NCBI RefSeq assembly: GCF_023208015.1
Contig: NZ_CP051627.1
Span: 310,001-374,000 of the forward strand
Origin: Thermobifida alba
GTDB taxonomy: Bacteria > Actinomycetota > Actinomycetes > Streptosporangiales > Streptosporangiaceae
DNA length: 64,000 nt
Direction: 5' to 3'
The notes beneath the pieces are model-generated. The model had not been told where the DNA came from. It searched no databases and worked only from the letters and a program-made list of their open reading frames with translations. The translations under genes were made by a program, and so were the position numbers. Below, one piece after another: positions 1 through 10,061 of the stretch. Within the stretch, counting starts at the first letter, position 1. Each line of letters starts with the position of its first letter.

Positions 1-843
1 GGCGGGAACCTGCTGGCCACCGGAGTCCTCGCCGTCCTCGCCGTGACCATGGACGACGCGGTGTTCCTCGACTGGGGCTGGCGCATCCCCTTCCTGCTGT
101 CGGGCGTCCTGGTCCTCATCGGCCTGTGGATCCGCATGGCCATCAGCGAGTCCCCCGTCTTCCAGGAGGCGGCCCGGCGCGCCGAGCAGAGCGGCGCACC
201 GGAGCGCGCCCCCATCCTGGAGGTGCTGCGCCACCAGTGGCGCGAGGTCCTCATCGCGATGGGCGTGCGCATGGCCGAGAACGTCTCCTACTACGTCGTG
301 ACCGCGTTCATCCTCGTCTACGCCACCCAGCAGGCGAACCTGGACAACTCCCTGGTGCTCAACGCGGTCCTCATCGGCTCGGCCGTCCACTTCGTCTCCA
401 TCCCGCTGTGGGGCGCGCTCTCCGACCGCCTGGGCCGCCGGCCGGTCACCGCCCTGGGCGCGGCCGGGGTCGCCGCGTGGAGCTTCGCCTTCTTCCCGCT
501 GATCGACACCGGCAGGTTCGGCCTCGTCGTGCTCGCCGCCACGGTCGGCCTGGTGCTGCACGGCGCCATGTACGGCCCGCAGGCGGCGTTCTTCTCCGAG
601 CTGTTCAGCACCCGGGTCCGCTACTCCGGCGCGTCGATCGGCTACCAGCTCGCGTCCATCGCCGCGGGCGGGGTGGCCCCCCTCATCGCGGCCAGCCTGC
701 TCGCCGCGTTCGGCTCCAGCCTGCCCGTCGCGCTGTACGTGACCGCGGCGTCGGCGCTCACCCTGGTGGCGGTGTGGGTGTCGCGGGAGACCCGCGGCAG
801 CGACCTGACCAGGGTCGCCGCCACCGACACTGCCCAGGGCTGA
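1..843 (+). CDS. MFS transporter, metabolite:H+ symporter type (5' truncated by window edge)
   Basis: The reading frame is open from the first base and gives 280 residues, the C-terminal part of a major facilitator superfamily permease. Visible features are a WGWRIPFLLSG segment typical of the end of the N-terminal six-helix bundle, a charged central loop, then about six hydrophobic segments. The MFS loop motif GALSDRLGRRPVT starts the second half. WGWRIPF and the phrasing around it resemble the metabolite:H+ symporter (MHS) group, which takes up organic acids, shikimate or betaines. The substrate cannot be told. The N-terminus lies outside the window. A strong hairpin follows the stop. Confidence 0.85.
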   Translation, partial: GGNLLATGVLAVLAVTMDDAVFLDWGWRIPFLLSGVLVLIGLWIRMAISESPVFQEAARRAEQSGAPERAPILEVLRHQWREVLIAMGVRMAENVSYYVVTAFILVYATQQANLDNSLVLNAVLIGSAVHFVSIPLWGALSDRLGRRPVTALGAAGVAAWSFAFFPLIDTGRFGLVVLAATVGLVLHGAMYGPQAAFFSELFSTRVRYSGASIGYQLASIAAGGVAPLIAASLLAAFGSSLPVALYVTAASALTLVAVWVSRETRGSDLTRVAATDTAQG

Positions 844-853
844 GCCCCGCCGG

Positions 854-895
854 CCACGGGGACCCGCGCAGCGCACCCGGCGCGGGTCCCCGTGG
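854..895 (+). terminator. Perfect 16-bp hairpin after the MFS gene
   Basis: Arms 854-869 and 880-895 are exact inverted complements (CCACGGGGACCCGCGC) around a 10-base loop. There is no T-run, as is common for actinobacterial terminators. It sits 11 bases after the MFS stop and argues against translation of the next gene starting upstream of about 900. Confidence 0.7.
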
Positions 896-939
896 CATCC
901 TGGGACGTGGCAACCGAGCACACGGGGGGGCACACGGCC

Positions 940-2706
940 ATGTCGGCGGGGTACGGCGGACGGCGGCGCGGACGGGACCGCGACGACCACGGCAGCGGGG
1001 AGCACCACCGGCGCCGCGAGGCCGAACCGATCCGGGGACACCGCGACGCCCGGCGGCTGGAGGAGGAGCTGCGCCGCATGGACGGCGCCCCCTACGGCCG
1101 CTACCGGTCCCTGGCCGGCGACTGGGACTTCGGCGACTTCACCCTCACCGTCGCCAAGGTCCAGGCCGACCCCTTCGCCCCGCCCTCCCGGATCCTGGTG
1201 CACGTGCCCGCCGCGACCGCGGGAATGCCCGAGCACGCCTGGCGCGACCCGGTGCGCCGCCGCGCCACCGCCGACCACCTGGCCCGCTGCGCCCGCCGCA
1301 GGCTCCGCGACTCGCGGGTGCGCATCGACGCCGGCGGCCAGCAGGTCCTCGACCGCTCCTCCTGCCAGATCCGCGACGGCGCGGTCCTGCTGCGGCTCGG
1401 CGTGGACCTGCCCGGACACGGCCGCCGCATCGACGGCCGCGGCGCCGGCCGCGCCCTGTGCCGGACCGTCCCCGACCTGGTCGACGCCCTGTGCTGGGAC
1501 GCCCTGGACACCGCGGCGGCCACCGCCTTCGCCGACAGCGTCGCCGACACCGTCGCGCTGCGCGACCGCCTCGCCGAGCTGCGGCTCGTCGCCTTCGTCG
1601 GCGACGGCGCGATCCTGCCCCGCGCCAGCGGCGTCAGCGACCTGCCGATGCCGGACGCCGTCCCGTTCGCCTCCCCCGAGAGCCTGCGCGTCACCGTGGA
1701 GCTGCCGCACCGGGGAACGGTTACCGGCATGGGGGTGCCCGAGGGCATCACCCTCGTCGTCGGCGGCGGCTTCCACGGCAAGTCGACCCTGCTGCACGCC
1801 CTGGAGCGCGGCGTCTACGACCACGTGCCCGGAGACGGCCGCGAACTCGTCGTCACCCGCGCCGACGCCGTGAAGATCCGCGCCGAGGAGGGGCGCCGCG
1901 TGGTGCGCACCGACGTCAGCGCGTTCGTGCGCAACCTGCCCACCGGAGCCGACACCTCCGACTTCACCACCGACAACGCCTCCGGCTCCACCTCCCAGGC
2001 CGCCAACATCGCCGAGGCCCTGGAGGCCGGGACCTCCGTGCTGCTGGTGGACGAGGACACCACCGCCACCAACCTGATGGTCCGCGACGAGCGCATGCAG
2101 CGGCTGGTGCACGGCGACCGCGAGCCCCTCATCCCCTTCGTCGACCTCGTCCGGCCGCTGCACCGCGTCCACGGCGTCTCCACCGTGCTGGTCATGGGCG
2201 CCAGCGGCGACTACTTCGACGTCGCCGACCACGTGGTCATGCTGGACGCCTACCGCGCCCGCGACGTCACCGGGCAGGCCCGCGCCCTGGCCCGGCCGCG
2301 CCGCGACGCCGACCTGTCCGCCCCGGCCCGCCGCGTCGTCGACCCCGCCTCGGTGGACGCCTCGGCCCGCGGACGCGTCCGGATCAAACGGCGCGACATG
2401 GACGTGCTCACCTTCGGCGAGACCGACATCGACCTGCGCCACCTCGCCCAACTGGTGGACCCCGCCCAGGTCGTCGGGGCGGGCCTGGCGCTGCGCGCCC
2501 TGGTCGAGGACGGGATCGCCGACGGCGAGCGGACCCTGGGGCAGGCCCTGGACCTGCTGGAGGAGCGGCTCCGCGAGCACGGCGTCACCTACCTGGGACG
2601 CGGCTACCACGGCGACTACGCCGCGGTGCGCCGCCAGGAGGTCGCCGCCGTCCTCAACCGCCTGCGGACCCTCAGAATCCGCAGGCAGTGCCAAGAACGG
2701 AAATAG
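940..2706 (+). CDS. Predicted ATPase of the ABC class (PF09818-like)
   Basis: This soluble protein of 588 residues is a stand-alone ABC-class ATPase with no membrane domain. The N-terminal 30 residues are rich in Arg, Gly and His. The nucleotide-binding part shows a P-loop variant GGGFHGKSTLL around residues 275-285, a signature-like SGSTSQ, and a Walker B strand SVLLVDEDTTATN. This arrangement is typical of the widespread but uncharacterised ABC_ATPase family. The frame extends upstream to 892, but that start lies inside the terminator hairpin. ATG at 940 has a G-rich Shine-Dalgarno (924-930) and is preferred. The function is unknown; DNA or RNA maintenance has only been guessed for the family. 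Confidence 0.8.
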   Translation: MSAGYGGRRRGRDRDDHGSGEHHRRREAEPIRGHRDARRLEEELRRMDGAPYGRYRSLAGDWDFGDFTLTVAKVQADPFAPPSRILVHVPAATAGMPEHAWRDPVRRRATADHLARCARRRLRDSRVRIDAGGQQVLDRSSCQIRDGAVLLRLGVDLPGHGRRIDGRGAGRALCRTVPDLVDALCWDALDTAAATAFADSVADTVALRDRLAELRLVAFVGDGAILPRASGVSDLPMPDAVPFASPESLRVTVELPHRGTVTGMGVPEGITLVVGGGFHGKSTLLHALERGVYDHVPGDGRELVVTRADAVKIRAEEGRRVVRTDVSAFVRNLPTGADTSDFTTDNASGSTSQAANIAEALEAGTSVLLVDEDTTATNLMVRDERMQRLVHGDREPLIPFVDLVRPLHRVHGVSTVLVMGASGDYFDVADHVVMLDAYRARDVTGQARALARPRRDADLSAPARRVVDPASVDASARGRVRIKRRDMDVLTFGETDIDLRHLAQLVDPAQVVGAGLALRALVEDGIADGERTLGQALDLLEERLREHGVTYLGRGYHGDYAAVRRQEVAAVLNRLRTLRIRRQCQERK

Positions 2707-2818
2707 AGCGGCAGGATGCCGGGTTGTTGGCGATTGAGGTGTGTTCAGGCCAGTCAACCGTGGATCGGTATCCTGAAGATCCGATCACACGGAAGCGTGA
2801 GAACGGAGACCCGTCCAG

Positions 2819-3739
2819 GTGCGAGATCCCGCTGATCTCTACGAGCTTCGATCCGACCTTCCCGAACTGTCCGCACCGGTCCTGCTGGTGTCGCTGGACG
2901 GTTTCGTGGACGCAGGCGCAGCCGGAAAACAGGCGGTGGCGGCCCTCCTCGGCGAACTGCGCACCACCGTACTCGCCGACTTCGACGTCGACGGGCTCCT
3001 GGACTACCGGTCCCGCCGCCCGGTCATGACCTTCGACGAGACCACCTGGGTCGACTACGCCGACCCCGCGCTGTCCCTCTCCCTCCTGCACGACCTGGAG
3101 GGAACCCCCTTCCTGCTGCTGCACGGCCTGGAACCGGACCGCGAGTGGGAGGCGTTCACCGCGGCGGTCCGCCAGCTCGTCGAACGCCTGTCGGTGCGGC
3201 TGACCGTCTGCTTCTACGGCATCCCCATGGCGGTGCCGCACACCCGCCCGGTGACCGCGACCCCGCACGCCACCCGCGCCGACCTCGTCGCCGACCACAC
3301 GCCCTGGGTCGGCCGGATCCAGGTGCCGGGCAACGCCATGTCGCTGCTGGAGTACCGGCTGGGCCAGGCCGGGCACGACGTCATCGGCTACGCCGTGCAC
3401 GTGCCGAGCTACCTCGCCCAGTCCGAGTACCCGCGCGCCGGACTCGCCGTGCTGGAGTACGTCGCCGGCGCCACCGGACTGGCCCTGCCCACCGAGAAGC
3501 TCGCCGAGGAGGCCCGGCGGACCGACGGCGAGATCAACCGCCAGGTGGAGGCCTCCGAGGACGTCCAGCGCGTGGTGCGCAACCTGGAGATCCAGTACGA
3601 CAACTTCATGGCCGCCCGCAGCGGCCTCGACGTCGACTCGCTGCTCGCGGAGGACGAGTCGCAACTGCCCACCGCCGAGGAACTGGGCGCGGAACTGGAG
3701 CGCTTCCTCGCCGAGCACAACCGCGGCTCCGAAGGATAG
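2819..3739 (+). CDS. PAC2 family protein (proteasome assembly chaperone-like)
   Basis: The protein has 306 residues. The N-terminal two thirds match the PAC2 fold (PF09754), with the opening [17 protein letters not shown] and a central [13 protein letters not shown] segment. Actinobacteria encode several such proteins, often near proteasome or unrelated housekeeping genes; their bacterial role is unsettled. The start is GTG at 2819, behind a GGAG element at 2805-2808. The C-terminal 70 residues are acidic and predicted helical. It ends 10 bases before pyrD and probably forms a transcription unit with it. Confidence 0.8.
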   Translation: MRDPADLYELRSDLPELSAPVLLVSLDGFVDAGAAGKQAVAALLGELRTTVLADFDVDGLLDYRSRRPVMTFDETTWVDYADPALSLSLLHDLEGTPFLLLHGLEPDREWEAFTAAVRQLVERLSVRLTVCFYGIPMAVPHTRPVTATPHATRADLVADHTPWVGRIQVPGNAMSLLEYRLGQAGHDVIGYAVHVPSYLAQSEYPRAGLAVLEYVAGATGLALPTEKLAEEARRTDGEINRQVEASEDVQRVVRNLEIQYDNFMAARSGLDVDSLLAEDESQLPTAEELGAELERFLAEHNRGSEG

Positions 3740-3749
3740 AGTCCACCAC

Positions 3750-4877
<1,128 letters not shown>

Positions 4878-4898
4878 TCCGGCCGGTCCGCCGGACCC

Positions 4899-5513
4899 TC
4901 AGCGGGCGGCCGCCGGGAGCGGCGCGTCCAGTTCGGCGCCCAGCAGGGGACCGCTGAGGTGCTCCGGACGCAGCCGGACCCCGGTGACGCGGTCGGCCAG
5001 CGCCAGCAGGGCCGGACCGGGATCGGCCCGGCCGGGCTCGGCCGGCTCGGTCAGGCCCAGTGCGAGCAGGTCCGCGGCGAGACGGTCCGGATCGGAGCCG
5101 CCCCGCTGGTCGGGCAGGCGGGCGTCGAAGAAGAAGCGCAGCACCCCGTCGACCACCCAGCGGAACTCGTAGCGGTACCCCATGACCACCCGCACGCAGA
5201 CCAGTTCGGTCCCCACCGACAGCTTCCGGTACACCTGCGGCCGGGTGCAGGAGCAGCCCGTCGGCTCCACGATCACGGTCCACTCCCCCAGGGACAGGGC
5301 GTGGACGGTGAGCGGCAGGTCCTCCTCGGCGCACAGGCAGGCCTCCACGGCCTCGACGATGGGCAGGGAACGCAGGGCCCGCTCGTCCGCGCCGAAACGG
5401 CGCAGCGCCTCGGGCCGGGACAGCCCTCTGACATAGCTCAGGCAGTAGGCTTCGGCCAGGTCGGGCTGGCTCTCCTGAAGCCAGAGGTAGTCGCGGGCGT
5501 ACGCAACGGACAT
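4899..5513 (-). CDS. DUF6461-like hypothetical protein
   Basis: The protein has 204 residues starting MSVAYARDYLWLQESQPDLA. The opening, followed by YCLSYVRGLSRPEALRRFGA and a Trp/Gly-rich central sheet (LGEWTVIVEPTGCSC), resembles the actinomycete DUF6461 family, proteins of unknown function that often occur as scattered paralogues. The frame is open upstream to 5708, but that part is low-complexity Pro/Ala/Arg and is probably not translated. ATG at 5513 is chosen because the conserved block begins there. There are no signal peptide or membrane segments. It converges on pyrD with 21 bases between stops. Confidence 0.65.
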   Translation of the reverse strand: MSVAYARDYLWLQESQPDLAEAYCLSYVRGLSRPEALRRFGADERALRSLPIVEAVEACLCAEEDLPLTVHALSLGEWTVIVEPTGCSCTRPQVYRKLSVGTELVCVRVVMGYRYEFRWVVDGVLRFFFDARLPDQRGGSDPDRLAADLLALGLTEPAEPGRADPGPALLALADRVTGVRLRPEHLSGPLLGAELDAPLPAAAR

Positions 5514-5806
5514 CGGCCCGTCCCTCCAGACGAAGATTCCGGTGTGGCGTGCCGGGACGGCACGGTTGGAGAGTCGTCCGGGCGGGGAACGGACAGCGGA
5601 CGCGGGTGATCGCCCGGAGCCGTTCCGGGTCCGGGGTGCCGGCGGGGCAGCCGCCGGCGGGGCAGCCGGGGCGCGCCCCGGCCGAACGTGTGTGTCAAGG
5701 ACCCACAAGCTTCCAGTGTAGGCCGGTTTGCGCAGAAGTCACGGGCGTGGCGGACCCCGGTCCGGAAAGACTCCGGAACCGGGGCCCCGAGGCGCCCGGA
5801 GCGGCC

Positions 5807-6769
5807 TCAGAACTCCAGCGGTGCGAGGTCGAGCTCGCCCGGGTCGGCGCCCACGCGGCGGCAGGTGTGGGCGGCCACCCGGTGGGCGTGCGCCACGCAC
5901 ACGGCGAGCTGGGCGTCGGTGAGGGCGGCCAGCCGTTCGCGGCCGCCCGCGCCCAGCGCCCCGGCCTGGCCGAGGGCGTCGAGCAGCCCGGCGCAGAACG
6001 CGTCGCCCGCGCCCACGCTGTCGACTACCTCCACCGGCTCGGGCGCCACCGACAGCGGACGGTCCTCCCGGCCCCGCACCACGACGAGGGTCTGCTCCCC
6101 GCCGCAGGTGACCGCGACCAGGACCGGTCCCCGCCGCAGCCAGGAGCGGGCGGCCTCCAGCAGCAGGGCGGGGTCGGCGGCCCCGTCGTGCCCGAACAGC
6201 CAGTACACGTCCTCGTCGCTGACCTTGACCAGGTCGGCCAGCGCCACCTGGCGCTCCACCCGCTCCCGGGCGGCGGCCGGGCTGCCCGCCAGCGCGGGAC
6301 GGATGTTGGGGTCGTAGCTGACCACGACCCGGCCGCGCTGCCGGGCCACCCACTCCTCCAGGACGGCCGCCCCCGGCGGCATCGCCATCGCCAGCGAACC
6401 CACGTGCAGGGCGACCACGTCGTCGGCGAGGGGGTCGGGCAGCTCCTCGGGGCGCCACTGCCAGTCGGCGGTGCCCCTGACGTAGAAGTCGTAGTCGGCC
6501 CGGCCCGTCTCGTCGAGGGCGGCGATGGCCAGGGTGGTGGGCTGTTCGGCGGTGACCAGGTCGCGGGTGCTCACGCCGCGCGAGCCCACGTAGGCGCGCA
6601 ACTGCCGGCCGAAGCGGTCGGTGCTGATCCGCGCCAGCAGCGAGGATTCCACGCCCAGCCGGGCCAGCGCGACCGCGGTGTTGGCGGGCGCGCCGCCGGG
6701 AGCGGAGCGGTAGGTGCCGCTCTCGGCGCTGATGAGGTCGATGAGTGCTTCGCCTACGACGGTGATCAC
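5807..6769 (-). CDS. PfkB-family carbohydrate kinase (fructokinase-like)
   Basis: The 320-residue ribokinase/PfkB-fold kinase probably phosphorylates a free sugar such as fructose using ATP in the cytoplasm. PfkB motif 1 is seen near the N-terminus as GGAPANTAVALARLG. Motif 2 near the C-terminus is DSVGAGDAFCAGLL, in which the Asp of GAGD is the catalytic base. The start is GTG at 6769, seven bases after an AAGGA element; the longer upstream frame has no ribosome site. It is a single gene between oppositely or independently transcribed neighbours. The exact sugar is not decided by sequence. Confidence 0.85.
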   Translation of the reverse strand: MITVVGEALIDLISAESGTYRSAPGGAPANTAVALARLGVESSLLARISTDRFGRQLRAYVGSRGVSTRDLVTAEQPTTLAIAALDETGRADYDFYVRGTADWQWRPEELPDPLADDVVALHVGSLAMAMPPGAAVLEEWVARQRGRVVVSYDPNIRPALAGSPAAARERVERQVALADLVKVSDEDVYWLFGHDGAADPALLLEAARSWLRRGPVLVAVTCGGEQTLVVVRGREDRPLSVAPEPVEVVDSVGAGDAFCAGLLDALGQAGALGAGGRERLAALTDAQLAVCVAHAHRVAAHTCRRVGADPGELDLAPLEF

Positions 6770-6925
6770 GGGGACGTCCTTCCGGAACCAGCGGGCTGGG
6801 GCGCTCTGCGAGGGAGTAGTATCCCGCCCCCTCCGGACACTGACAACGCCGCGGAGCGGACGCCGCCGGGAAAAGAAACGGGAGCGCGGGTCGGGGACCA
6901 CGCGCTCCCGTCGGGGACTCGGGGG

Positions 6926-7945
6926 TTACAGCGCGCCCAGCGCCTCCTCGGCCGCCCGCTTCATGACGGACTCCACGTCGCCGAAGCTCTGCGGGGCCTT
7001 GTTGGAGCTGAAGTCGCTGACGCTCCACTCCACGGAGATGTTGATGTTGTCCTGGCGGATCAGGACGGTGGTGCGGTTGCCGGGGGAGATGATCTCCTCC
7101 TCGGCGAAGATCAGCACCGACTCGCTGCCGTAGTCGAGCTCCTGCTCCTCGATCACCTCAAGGTCGAAGATCGAGTCCTCCTCGTCGGTGGCGTAGTCGT
7201 AGTCGAAGGCGTAGTCCTCCTTGGCCGCCTCGACCGAGTCGGAGCCCCCGTAGGGGGTGGCGTACTCCACCCGCAGCGTTCCGTAGAGGCCGTCGACCTC
7301 GGTGCTCCAGCTGCAGCTGGAGGAGTTGTCGGTGATGTTCTTGCTGCTGGAGGAGGCGCCGAACTCCGAAAGGAGCCCCTCGGACAGCACGGAGCAGGGG
7401 TCCTCGGGCGGCGCGTAGGGGGGACCGCCCGCGGGGGTGACGTCGCCGCCGCCGTTGTCGTCGTCCGCCGGCGCGGTGTCCTGGGGCTCCTGGGTCTGCT
7501 CGGCCCGGGGGGACTCGGCGACCGGGGGAGTGTCGCCGCCGCCGCGGCTGAACAGCACCACGATCACCGCGACGACCAGCAGGACGATGACCACGCCGCC
7601 GGCGATCACGATCCACAGGCCCGCGTTGCTCTTGCCGGACGGGGGCGGCTGCTGGCCGGGGTAGCCCTGGTTCGGGTAGGGCGGCTGGTTGGCCTGGTGG
7701 TACTGCGGGCCGCCCGGAGCGGGGTACGGACCCGAGCCATACCCGGGAGGCTGCTGTCCGCCGGTGCCTCCGTCCCCGTAGGGGCTCTGGTAGGGCCCGC
7801 TCTGGTAGCCGGGCTGCCCCCCGGTGTTGGGATCGGGGTGTCCGCCCTGACCGTAGGCGCCTCCGTACGGTCCGGGCTGCCCGCCTGGGTTGCCCTCGCC
7901 ACCGGGGTACTGAGGTGGCTGGGTGTAGGGTCCGTTGTCGCTCAT
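6926..7945 (-). CDS. Pro/Gly/Tyr-rich single-pass membrane protein of unknown function
   Basis: The 339-residue protein has three parts. Residues 1-105 are a low-complexity cytoplasmic tail of Gly, Pro, Gln and Tyr with recurring YG, GPY and QPGY units. About 25 hydrophobic residues follow (WIVIAGGVVIVLLVVAVIVV). An extracytoplasmic domain of about 200 residues comes after an acidic linker. The outer domain has spaced Cys residues (PCSVLSEGL and SSCSWSTE) and resembles in layout the DUF3558-like exported proteins of actinomycetes. I do not recognise the domain itself. Similar tails occur in actinobacterial membrane proteins with disordered interaction regions. It appears to be monocistronic. 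Confidence 0.7.
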   Translation of the reverse strand: MSDNGPYTQPPQYPGGEGNPGGQPGPYGGAYGQGGHPDPNTGGQPGYQSGPYQSPYGDGGTGGQQPPGYGSGPYPAPGGPQYHQANQPPYPNQGYPGQQPPPSGKSNAGLWIVIAGGVVIVLLVVAVIVVLFSRGGGDTPPVAESPRAEQTQEPQDTAPADDDNGGGDVTPAGGPPYAPPEDPCSVLSEGLLSEFGASSSSKNITDNSSSCSWSTEVDGLYGTLRVEYATPYGGSDSVEAAKEDYAFDYDYATDEEDSIFDLEVIEEQELDYGSESVLIFAEEEIISPGNRTTVLIRQDNINISVEWSVSDFSSNKAPQSFGDVESVMKRAAEEALGAL

Positions 7946-8437
7946 GACTCCCCTCGCGCCAGCTGCTTACGTCAGGACTGGGACGCGCGTTGACTCTTTC
8001 ACGGTTCCGTCTGGTGTTCTCCCGGGACCGCTGAGGACCGCGGTTCGACCGGGGTGAAGCCCTGCGCTCATGACAAAGCCTTCAGATCCTATCCCTCTCA
8101 AGAATGAGGCCCCGGCGGTCCCCTCGGGGAGGAAAAGGGGGAATCGTCACCCTTTTGGAACACACGGCGGCCGTCCGGTACCGGATTGTTGTCCGATTGC
8201 TATCGATGAGATGGGCGGATGGCCGCAAACCCGTGAAAAAGACCGACCGGTCTGCCGCGCGGACGGGGTGACCGCACGCTTTCTTCCTGTGACGACGGGA
8301 AACGCGGTATTCACGTTTCCGGGGCCCCGGGCCGCCCGGTAAACCCCTCTGGCCGGACCAGGCGAATGCCCTGGGGGGAGCGGGGCCGCGGACGTAGGGT
8401 GGCGGTACTGGAGAGGCGGAGACACAGGGGGCCGAGG
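7946..8437. other. Intergenic stretch with one palindrome
   Basis: No convincing gene was found here. The only sharp feature is AGACCGACCGGTCT at 8240-8253, a 6-2-6 inverted repeat of the size TetR-type regulators bind. A TTGACT hexamer at 7989 has no matching -10 element. The plus-strand frame 8070-8342 lacks a ribosome site and was not accepted as a gene. Confidence 0.4.
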
Positions 8438-8587
8438 ATGCCGTCTCGCGCGGGGCCGCCCGAGTACGGGAAGCCGCCCAGGTACGGCTTCGTGTCCTGG
8501 TTCGTCTTCGTCACCGCGATCGTGGTGACGCTCACCGTCTGCGTCGGGTGCACGGTCTGGTTGTACACCCCCCTGCTCTCCGGGTGA
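8438..8587 (+). CDS. Small single-pass membrane protein (49 aa)
   Basis: An open frame from ATG at 8438 encodes a short basic head (MPSRAGPPEYGKPPRYG) followed by one long hydrophobic segment (FVSWFVFVTAIVVTLTVCVG) and a short outer tail. A G-rich Shine-Dalgarno (GGGGGCCGAGG) lies immediately upstream. The frame continues upstream to 8366 in Arg-rich sequence that is probably untranslated. Charge distribution predicts the N-terminus inside. It has no recognised family. It could be a genuine small membrane protein or chance; the hydrophobic pattern plus ribosome site favour the former. Confidence 0.45.
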   Translation: MPSRAGPPEYGKPPRYGFVSWFVFVTAIVVTLTVCVGCTVWLYTPLLSG

Positions 8588-8588
8588 G

Positions 8589-8606
8589 CGGGGCGGGCCC
8601 GCCCCG
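8589..8606. terminator. GC-only palindrome between convergent genes
   Basis: CGGGGCGGGCCCGCCCCG is an 18-base perfect palindrome directly after the small membrane ORF and 24 bases from the end of the minus-strand gene. It has no T-run and could act on both strands. Confidence 0.35.
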
Positions 8607-8629
8607 CGGACCCGCCCCGCGGCGCGCGG

Positions 8630-9703
8630 TCAGAACATCGAGATGTGCACGTGGTCGTAGTGGTTCTCGGTGATGCTGCCGCGGTCGGCCATGGGGCGCC
8701 AGCCGCTGTCGCGGCGGATGTCCCAGATCTCCTGGCGCCAGATGACGTACATGATGCCGAGGTCCTCGGCGTGCTCCACGGCCCAGTCGGCGATCGCCTG
8801 GCCGTGGGCCTGCTGCTCGGGGGTGGGCATCTGCCCGTTGGCGTTGACCATGAAGTCGCACGCCCGCCCCTTGGGGTGCTCGCCCACGACCCAGCCGCCG
8901 TGGGGGCGGTAGCAGCCCACGCCCCCGTTCGCGTCGTTGCGGCCGAACTTCTCGATGATGAGGTCCCGCATCTGGCGGGTCCGCGGGGTGAGGTTGTCGG
9001 GCGGCCCCATCTGCTGGACCGGGTAGTCGGCGATGAGCCGGCGGACCTCCCAGCGGCGGCTCTCCAGCTCGTCCAGGTCGGCCTCGACCTCCTCCAGCTT
9101 CTCCTCGGCGTTGGCCTGCGCCTTCTCGTCGCGCTCCATCGCCTCGACCAGGTAGGAGATCTTGTCGTTGTTGGTGTTGGCCAGGTGGTCGACCACGGAC
9201 ACGGTGTCGATGATCTCCTGCGGTTCGGAGTCGAGCAGCAGGCTCAGCGCCGGGTCCAGGCCGCTGCTGGTGTAGGTGGCCACCGCCAGGTAGCGGACCT
9301 GCTCGCGGGCCTCGTCCACCTCCTTGCGGGTGGCGTCGGCCCGTTCCTGGGCCTGCTCGGCCTCCTCGATGACGGCCTCCATGTCGCGGAGTTCGCCGTT
9401 GTACTCCTCGCTCAGCGCCTCGGCCCGGTCCAGCAGCGAGTCCAGGCTCTCGGCGGGCACCACCGGGGCGGCCGGGGCCGCGGCCGCGGAGGGCGCGGTG
9501 TGCACGGAGAGGGGGGTGGCGGCCAGGACGAGGCCGAGCGCCGCGGCCGCCAGGGGGAGCCGGCGCGGGCCGCCGGCCCGGACGGCGAACGCCTCGGCGA
9601 GGTCCGCCAGGCGGTCGCGCCAGGTCGCGTCGGTCGGGTCGGGCGCCCAGAAATCGGCGTAGGGGTCTTCTCGGCCGTCGCCGCTCGAATGCTTGGGCAG
9701 CAC
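8630..9703 (-). CDS. Secreted coiled-coil protein with ARB_07466-like C-terminal domain
   Basis: The 357-residue product starts VLPKHSSGDG. A cytoplasmic-looking head (about 50 residues) precedes a hydrophobic export segment (LPLAAAALGLVLAATP) ending near APSAAAAPAAP. A long charged coiled coil follows (about residues 95-215, heptads such as ANAEEKLEEVEADLDELESR). The last 120 residues (PHGGWVVGEHPKGRACDFM to NHYDHVHISMF) match the ARB_07466-type domain, which resembles His/Asp zinc sites of D-Ala-D-Ala peptidases. Architecture parallels cell-wall hydrolases with N-terminal coiled coils. GTG at 9703 follows GAGGAG. A wall-remodelling role is likely but unproven. Confidence 0.75.
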   Translation of the reverse strand: MLPKHSSGDGREDPYADFWAPDPTDATWRDRLADLAEAFAVRAGGPRRLPLAAAALGLVLAATPLSVHTAPSAAAAPAAPVVPAESLDSLLDRAEALSEEYNGELRDMEAVIEEAEQAQERADATRKEVDEAREQVRYLAVATYTSSGLDPALSLLLDSEPQEIIDTVSVVDHLANTNNDKISYLVEAMERDEKAQANAEEKLEEVEADLDELESRRWEVRRLIADYPVQQMGPPDNLTPRTRQMRDLIIEKFGRNDANGGVGCYRPHGGWVVGEHPKGRACDFMVNANGQMPTPEQQAHGQAIADWAVEHAEDLGIMYVIWRQEIWDIRRDSGWRPMADRGSITENHYDHVHISMF

Positions 9704-10061
9704 GTCTTCGCTCCTCGGTACGCACACAGAGGTCCTGCGGGCGGGGTGGTCGTCGCCCTGCGGGAGGCGGGCCCCTGCTCCTGGGGTGGGGCCGCGGGGC
9801 CGCTCCTGAGGTGTCGGGGGATCGGGCGGCCGCAACTGGCCCGGCGGAACCGAGTGTAGGCGGCTTTGCGGACCGGAAACCGCGTCGATGCTCCGGAGTG
9901 CGGAGCGGAGGGAAAACTCCTAATTTCTACTGATATTATGGGTTTTAGGCGTCCAGAGGGCGGTGGCACAGTCCCGGCTCTCCGCCTGATACTGTCCTGA
10001 CCTGGCACTTTGTGGGGGCACGGGTGCCTTTGTTCGTCATGTGACCGCTCCGGGGGAAACC
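9704..10061. other. Divergent promoter region between the coiled-coil gene and metNIQ
   Basis: No gene was found. The part 9911-9950 is unusually AT-rich for this genome (TAATTTCTACTGATATTATG) and probably holds promoter or regulator sites for one or both flanking units. A possible plus-strand promoter is TGGCAC followed 18 bases later by GATACT (about 9963-9993). I searched for a SAM-I or SAM-IV riboswitch core and did not find one. Confidence 0.4.

Noticed and set aside
126-3029. 967-codon frame on the plus strand
   Set aside because: It is the +1 shadow of the MFS and ABC-ATPase genes; its product is low-complexity Arg/Pro/Gly as expected from high-GC shadow frames.
5549-7993. 814-codon plus-strand frame
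   Set aside because: It is antisense to the PfkB kinase and the membrane protein; no domain or ribosome site.
8070-8342. 90-codon plus-strand ORF
   Set aside because: No Shine-Dalgarno, no recognisable pattern, and mixed composition in an intergenic region.
9836-10061. SAM riboswitch before metN
   Set aside because: I looked for the conserved SAM-I/SAM-IV core and pairing pattern and did not see it.
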